DNA of 64,000 nucleotides from Glaciimonas soli (lineage in GTDB: Bacteria; Pseudomonadota; Gammaproteobacteria; Burkholderiales; Burkholderiaceae_D), in the NCBI RefSeq assembly GCF_009497155.1, contig NZ_WINI01000008.1:232742-296741 (forward strand), given 5' to 3'. A program made the translations under genes and the position numbers. Shown in pieces: positions 59,407-64,000 of the stretch; position 1 is the stretch's first letter, and each line of letters starts with the position of its first letter. The notes under the pieces were generated by a model. The model searched no databases and was not told the DNA's origin. It saw only the letters and a program-made list of their open reading frames with translations.

Positions 59407-61488
59407 TTATTGAGATATCGCTTCCACCTCGACCAGCACATCATAAAACGTCGGCGCCCGTCCCATATCGGTTAAGCGCTGGCTGGTCAGTTCGTTGACG
59501 TTTTTACCGTCATGGGCAAATTTTTTCCACCAGATCGACAAACCAACCACCAAGCCCTCTCTTGCCTTATCGGTGACTCGCGCTTTGACGGTGAACGTTC
59601 CGCGATCATTGAACACGCGCACCATTGTGCCATGCACTATATGACGTGCAGCGGCATCATTAGGATGAATATCAAGATGCGGCTCGCCTTCGGTGGCGCG
59701 TAAACTTTGCACATTCACGAAAGTAGAATTGAGAAAATTGCGTGCTGGCGGTGAAATCATCGCCAGCGGATATTTTGTAGCCAGCTCTGGATTACTTGCG
59801 CGAGATTCATATGGTGCAATGTAAGTTGGCAACGGGTCCAAACCATCAGCTTGCATACGGTCGCTGAAAAACTCGCACTTGCCTGATGGCGTAGGGAATC
59901 CACCGTTAGCAAAAGGGGCATCTGGCATATTCAATTTTTGCCAGCCCTTCTGTTTCAATGCATCCCAATCGAAATGAATTGCACGTTCATGGCGTTGATC
60001 AAATGCTTGTGCAGCAATCGTATCGTCGCTCTCTTTCAAGCAGATATCATCAAATCCCAAACGCTGCGCTAACAAGCGAAATATTTCTGTATTCGGCTTG
60101 GCTTCACCCAGCGGAGCAATCGCAGGATTATTTGCCATCATGTACAAATGCCCGTAGGCCGAGTGGACGTCTGTGTGCTCCAATTGCGTGGTGGCTGGCA
60201 AGAGAATATCGGCATAGTCTGCGGTATCAGTTTGGAAATGCTCTAGCACCACAGTGAATAAATCTTCTCGCGCAAAACCCTGGGCGACGACGCCAGACTC
60301 CGGTGCAACAGCAACCGGATTGGCGTTATACACGATCAGTGCTTCAATTTTTGGGCCAAACGACGGTGATGTTTCACGCAATAAATCATCGCCTATCGTG
60401 CTCATGTTAATAGTGCGTGTAAGTTTATTTTTGAGTAAATCTGAGCGTTCAATCGCTGTCGTATTAACTGGGAAACTCCCGGAACTGGTCAGTTGCACAC
60501 CGCCAGCGGCGTTGCGCCATGCGCCAACTAAAGCCGGTAAACAGGCAATATTACGCACTGCCATGCCACCGCCATGCACGCGCTGCAATCCATAATTGGC
60601 GCGAATCGCGACGCCGTCTCCGGCGCGAGCAACAGCACCGTATTCACATGCCAACTGGACGACTTCATCTTCGCTAATTCCGCAAACTTCGGCAACTCTG
60701 GCAGGCGGCCATTCTTGTGCACGCTGTTTCAACTGATCAAAGCCCAACGTATGTTGTGCGATGTAGTCATGATCTAATAAATCCTCTTCGATCAAGACGT
60801 TCATCATCCCAAGCGCTAACGCCGCATCTGTGCCGGGTAACAAAGCGATATGCTGATGGCATTTATCGGCAGTCAATGAGCGATAAGGATCAATCGCAAT
60901 CAATTTGGCACCGCGTCGTTTTGCCTCCTGAATACGAGTCCATAAATGCAAATTGGAAGCAATCGGATTGCCACCCCAAATCAAAATCAGCTTGGCGTTT
61001 TGGAACTGCTCGATGTCAGTTCCGATGCCTGCACCTATTGTATATTTATAGCCCGCAGCACCAGCTGAAGCGCAAATGGTGCGATCCAATAATGACGCAC
61101 CTAGTCGATGAAAGAAACGCATGGGCGCATTACTCTGCACTCGCCCCATGGTACCGGCGTAACTGTAAGGCAGAATTGCTTGTGGATCACGCGCTGCAAT
61201 GTCACTTAAACGCGCTGCGATAGTCGTTAATGCTTCGTCCCAGGTGATCCTTTCGAACTTCCCTTCGCCCTTGGCCCCGACACGTTTTAGCGGATGTAAT
61301 AAACGATCTTTGTGATAAGTACGTTCGGTGTAACGCGCCACCTTAGTACAAAGTACGCCTGCAGTTGTGGGGTGTTCGGGATCGCCATGCACTGCAGTTG
61401 CAACGCCATCTTGCACAGTCACCAACAAGGCGCAAGTATCGGGGCAGTCGTGCGGGCAAGTGGCACGGACAATGGAAGTGCTGGTCAT
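59407..61488 (-). CDS. Molybdopterin-dependent oxidoreductase (DMSO reductase family)
   Basis: A 693-residue member of the BisC/formate dehydrogenase-like family. An N-terminal [4Fe-4S] motif has C11, C15, C19 and C47. A candidate molybdenum ligand is C139 in DRTICASAG, and the C-terminal MopB domain ends with GLSIWWKKFAHDG and AP-T-F-DVLVEVE. There is no twin-arginine signal, so it should be cytoplasmic. No partner iron-sulfur or membrane subunit is adjacent. Start ATG 61488 has AGGA five bases upstream. The substrate is not evident. Confidence 0.9.
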   Translation of the reverse strand: MTSTSIVRATCPHDCPDTCALLVTVQDGVATAVHGDPEHPTTAGVLCTKVARYTERTYHKDRLLHPLKRVGAKGEGKFERITWDEALTTIAARLSDIAARDPQAILPYSYAGTMGRVQSNAPMRFFHRLGASLLDRTICASAGAAGYKYTIGAGIGTDIEQFQNAKLILIWGGNPIASNLHLWTRIQEAKRRGAKLIAIDPYRSLTADKCHQHIALLPGTDAALALGMMNVLIEEDLLDHDYIAQHTLGFDQLKQRAQEWPPARVAEVCGISEDEVVQLACEYGAVARAGDGVAIRANYGLQRVHGGGMAVRNIACLPALVGAWRNAAGGVQLTSSGSFPVNTTAIERSDLLKNKLTRTINMSTIGDDLLRETSPSFGPKIEALIVYNANPVAVAPESGVVAQGFAREDLFTVVLEHFQTDTADYADILLPATTQLEHTDVHSAYGHLYMMANNPAIAPLGEAKPNTEIFRLLAQRLGFDDICLKESDDTIAAQAFDQRHERAIHFDWDALKQKGWQKLNMPDAPFANGGFPTPSGKCEFFSDRMQADGLDPLPTYIAPYESRASNPELATKYPLAMISPPARNFLNSTFVNVQSLRATEGEPHLDIHPNDAAARHIVHGTMVRVFNDRGTFTVKARVTDKAREGLVVGLSIWWKKFAHDGKNVNELTSQRLTDMGRAPTFYDVLVEVEAISQ

Positions 61489-61767
61489 GGTGATCCTGAT
61501 AACTAGAACAATATAAAGAAAATAACGCAATCAAATAGGCCACTACTTTAACAAATCTTGGCAACCAGCATATAGTTAACTCATACCCAGAAAGCGCTTT
61601 TATGCCCTTAGCGCCAACACGAATCGTGCCGCTAGAGGTAATATAATCAATTGTCTGCCTCGCAAACTATCTGAGTGATCAACATTATCTGCCGCTGCAC
61701 CATCCCCGAAGATAAAGTGAATTTCCGCTAATTTTGCGAGGTTGATAACCTATTTCTGGAGTACATA
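61489..61767. promoter_or_regulatory. Divergent promoter region between the molybdoenzyme and M20 genes
   Basis: A 279-base spacer between divergent genes. TATAAT occurs on the plus strand at 61642-61647, about 120 bases before the M20 gene, but no good -35 accompanies it. No other structure was seen. Confidence 0.35.
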
Positions 61768-62961
61768 ATGAATTTGATCGAGCCTATTATTCAGTTTCAC
61801 GCTGAAATTCAAGCGATACGACGTGACTTACACGCCCATCCAGAGCTCTGTTATGAAGAACAATGGACTTCTGATCTGGTCGCAAAAAAACTCACGGAAT
61901 GGAATATCCCCATCATTCGAGGCTTAGGCAAAACCGGTGTAGTTGGCATTATCAAAAATGGCAACAGTGGGCGGGCTATCGGTTTGCGCGCCGATATGGA
62001 TGCGCTGCCGATGCAAGAATTAAATACCTTTACGCATGCTTCGCAGAACCAAGGGAAAATGCACGCGTGTGGGCACGATGGGCATACCGCTATGCTACTT
62101 GGTGCAGCACATTATTTATCACAGCATCGTCACTTTGACGGTACGGTCTATGTCATCTTCCAACCTGCGGAAGAAGGCGGCGCCGGTGCGCAGCGGATGA
62201 TAGATGACGGCCTCTTTGAACAATGTCCTATGGAAGCTGTATTTGGCATGCATAACTGGCCCGGTATGCCGACGGGACTGTTTGGTGTCACACCAGGACC
62301 AATGATGGCCTCAAGTAATGAGTTCGAAGTTACGATCAAAGGAAAAGGCTCGCACGCTGCACAACCGCATAATAGTATTGATCCTGTTGTGGTCGCGGTA
62401 CAAATCGCCCAAAGCTGGCAAACTATTGTTGCTCGTAATATCGATCCCAACGATCCAGCAGTACTGTCGATTACGCAAATCCATACTGGCAGCGCGACCA
62501 ACGTCATTCCCGATGAAGCAACTCTAATCGGTACAGTGCGTACTTTTTCAATCGATGTCTTAGATTTGATTGAGCAGCGCATGTTTGAAATTGCACAGCA
62601 CACGGCAGCTGCCTTTAATGCGCAAGTCGATTTCCGATTCCATCGGAATTATCCGCCGCTCATCAACCATCCAAAAGAAACTGCTTTCGCAGTTGAAGTC
62701 ATGCAGGCAATGTCCGGTGCTGATAATGTCCACGCAACGATTAAACCGACCATGGGCGCCGAGGATTTTGCCTTTATGCTGCAACATAAGCCTGGCTGCT
62801 ATGTGTTCCTCGGTAATGGGACAGGTGCACATCGTGATGTTGGTCACGGACTCGGTCCATGCAACTTACATAATGCCAGTTATGATTTTAATGACGAATT
62901 GCTGCCAATTGGCGCCAGTTACTGGGTGAATTTGGCAGAGGCCTATTTACGTGCTGCTTAA
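61768..62961 (+). CDS. M20 family amidohydrolase (hippurate hydrolase type)
   Basis: A cytoplasmic M20D metallo-amidohydrolase of 397 aa. The metal cluster is HACGHDGH (H99-H106, with C101), followed by QPAEEGGAGAQRM and the lid domain KGKGSHAAQPHNSIDP. Family members cleave N-acyl amino acids such as hippurate or N-acetyl amino acids. The exact substrate is not visible. Start ATG 61768 has GGAG upstream. Confidence 0.92.
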   Translation: MNLIEPIIQFHAEIQAIRRDLHAHPELCYEEQWTSDLVAKKLTEWNIPIIRGLGKTGVVGIIKNGNSGRAIGLRADMDALPMQELNTFTHASQNQGKMHACGHDGHTAMLLGAAHYLSQHRHFDGTVYVIFQPAEEGGAGAQRMIDDGLFEQCPMEAVFGMHNWPGMPTGLFGVTPGPMMASSNEFEVTIKGKGSHAAQPHNSIDPVVVAVQIAQSWQTIVARNIDPNDPAVLSITQIHTGSATNVIPDEATLIGTVRTFSIDVLDLIEQRMFEIAQHTAAAFNAQVDFRFHRNYPPLINHPKETAFAVEVMQAMSGADNVHATIKPTMGAEDFAFMLQHKPGCYVFLGNGTGAHRDVGHGLGPCNLHNASYDFNDELLPIGASYWVNLAEAYLRAA

Positions 62962-63129
62962 TTCTTAATTCAGCATAATCTCAGCAAGATTTTTGATTTT
63001 GACTTATTCTTTTGAGTTATTCATTTTGTTATAGATCTACTGCAGATTAATTACTTAATTGCACGAATTCAGCTGAAATTACACTTAATTGTGTCTATTA
63101 GTTATATTTTCTAGGAATTGAAAGCTTGT

Positions 63130-63687
63130 ATGCAAAAAAAACAAACTGCTTTAAAACTTCTTGCGGTCGTTGGCCTGTTAAGCGGATTTCAAATGGCTCA
63201 CGCTTTGGATTTGACGCCAGACTCAGCTTCATTAGAACTGGGAACAGGAAATAAAAGCCAACTTGTTCGCGCAGCGACCCAATGGGATTGGGGCACCAAA
63301 TGGTGGCAGTCAAACGGTACGCATATTGGTGGTTATTGGGATTTAAGTTTGGCCGAGTTCCGTCAAAATAAATATCAAAACATTGAAGATCAAACCAAAA
63401 ATTTCACTGATATTGGGTTCACACCTGTATTTCGCTTTCAGAAAGACGATAAAAAAGGTTTATACGCCGAAGCCGGTGTTGGTGTGCATTTGATGTCGCA
63501 CCTGTACGATAACAATGGTCGCCGCTTTTCGACGGCCTTCGAGTTCGGTGACCATGTTGGCTTTGGCTATGTCTTTAATAACGGCCTAGACCTTGGATTA
63601 AGAGTACAACACTTCTCCAATGGCAGCATTAAAGAGCCGAACAATGGGGCGAATTTTGCAGTATTGCGTACCGCGTATCGTTTCTAA
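63130..63687 (+). CDS. pagL: Outer-membrane lipid A 3-O-deacylase PagL-like
   Basis: A small outer-membrane beta-barrel (185 aa) with signal peptide MQKKQTALKLLAVVGLLSGF cut near AHA. Alternating barrel strands follow and the C-terminus is a phenylalanine (RTAYRF). PagL removes the 3-linked acyl chain of lipid A. The catalytic histidine and serine are present in RVQHFSNGSIKEPNNG (H161, S163). The glutamate expected 14 residues after the histidine is an asparagine here (N175), though E169 is close. I use ATG 63130; a TTG four codons upstream is possible. Confidence 0.85.
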   Translation: MQKKQTALKLLAVVGLLSGFQMAHALDLTPDSASLELGTGNKSQLVRAATQWDWGTKWWQSNGTHIGGYWDLSLAEFRQNKYQNIEDQTKNFTDIGFTPVFRFQKDDKKGLYAEAGVGVHLMSHLYDNNGRRFSTAFEFGDHVGFGYVFNNGLDLGLRVQHFSNGSIKEPNNGANFAVLRTAYRF

Positions 63688-63713
63688 TTTGAGTGATAGT
63701 CTATGTAGTGAAG

Positions 63714-63740
63714 AAGCCAGCCTAATCAGCTGGCTTTTTT
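63714..63740 (+). terminator. Rho-independent terminator after pagL
   Basis: AAGCCAGC and GCTGGCTT pair perfectly around a 7-base loop and are followed by a T-run, 27 bases past the pagL stop. Confidence 0.92.
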
Positions 63741-64000
63741 ATTGCCCATAACTACGGGTGCAGGAGAAATGGGAACCGGAAATGCGAAGAGCGCAGGGCT
63801 CTGCATCGCGCCAGCGGTAGGTTTATGGTCAGCCGCACAGCATCTGTCAGCGCGTTGATCGGTTGATCGCGCTGTTGGCATCAGCGCAGCCTGAGGTTGC
63901 TTCACAAGCGGCCTGGCCAATCGCTCGCACAAACCGGTTTTACAAAGCAAAAACCCCACCCTCGGTTAAGAGGATGGGGTTTTCTGGGTAATAAGCCTGA
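63741..64000. other. Right-end region without a recognised gene
   Basis: This stretch is more GC-rich than the DNA before it. A 77-codon frame on the minus strand (63726-63959) runs through both hairpins and has no family features, so I do not call it. A gene may begin or end beyond the right edge. Confidence 0.5.
63950..63983. terminator. Bidirectional terminator-like hairpin near the right edge
   Basis: Fourteen-base arms (63950-63963 and 63970-63983, one mismatch) around GGTTAA, with A and T tracts at the outer ends. It may end a gene lying to the right. Confidence 0.8.

Noticed and set aside
63726..63959. 77-codon minus-strand frame at the right edge
   Set aside because: It spans two hairpins and has no recognisable features.
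1..64000. tRNA, rRNA, CRISPR array, prophage or insertion sequence with transposase
   Set aside because: No cloverleaf, repeat-spacer array, integrase or transposase frame was found on reading both strands, although a covariance search was not possible.

Overview
The window is chromosomal DNA of a betaproteobacterium, most likely from the Oxalobacteraceae (Herminiimonas/Glaciimonas/Undibacterium-like). I base this on protein sequence character, a moderate GC content near 50%, the complete Burkholderiales-type dcw cluster, the dusB-fis-purH-ruvC block and a Coq7 ubiquinone hydroxylase. The genus is inference; no search was run. No rRNA, tRNA, CRISPR array, transposase or prophage was recognised.

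Layout. 1-17520 (minus strand) is the division and cell-wall cluster, read mraZ-rsmH-ftsL-ftsI-murE-murF-mraY-murD-ftsW-murG-murC-ddlB-ftsQ-ftsA-ftsZ. ftsZ is cut by the left edge. Most genes overlap by 1-4 bases. A promoter and four MraZ boxes at exact 10-bp spacing precede mraZ. 17842-24908 (minus) holds ruvC, purH, fis and dusB, then a tyrS-dtd-PEBP-phosphatase operon. 25258-32114 holds an M23 endopeptidase and anmK (plus), then convergent erpA, bactofilin, a coiled-coil membrane protein, argC, rpsI and rplM. 32336-35135 holds small housekeeping and hypothetical genes, coq7 and a DUF3025 gene.

35214-41570 (minus) is an accessory sulfonate/sulfur-ester locus: TonB-dependent receptor, SsuD monooxygenase, alpha/beta hydrolase, Crp-type regulator and SsuA-like binding protein, with no ssuBC beside it. 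41755-45093 holds a thioesterase, an Atm1-type ABC exporter and a LysR regulator. 45443-51680 (plus) is a glutamate block: glutamate dehydrogenase bracketed by two related ~140-bp palindromic elements, two paralogous binding proteins, two permeases and an ATPase. 51780-53595 holds an AAA ATPase overlapping pyrC.

53652-61488 (minus) holds an orphan PstS, a FadD-type acyl-CoA ligase, an unusual alpha/beta-hydrolase/AMP-ligase fusion with degenerate ligase motifs, and a molybdopterin oxidoreductase. 61768-63687 (plus) holds an M20 amidohydrolase and a PagL-like lipid A deacylase. The last 300 bases hold two hairpins and no recognisable gene.

The least ordinary parts are the hydrolase-ligase fusion beside the molybdoenzyme, the TonB/SsuD locus, the paired palindromic elements around the glutamate dehydrogenase gene, and a family of intergenic palindromes.
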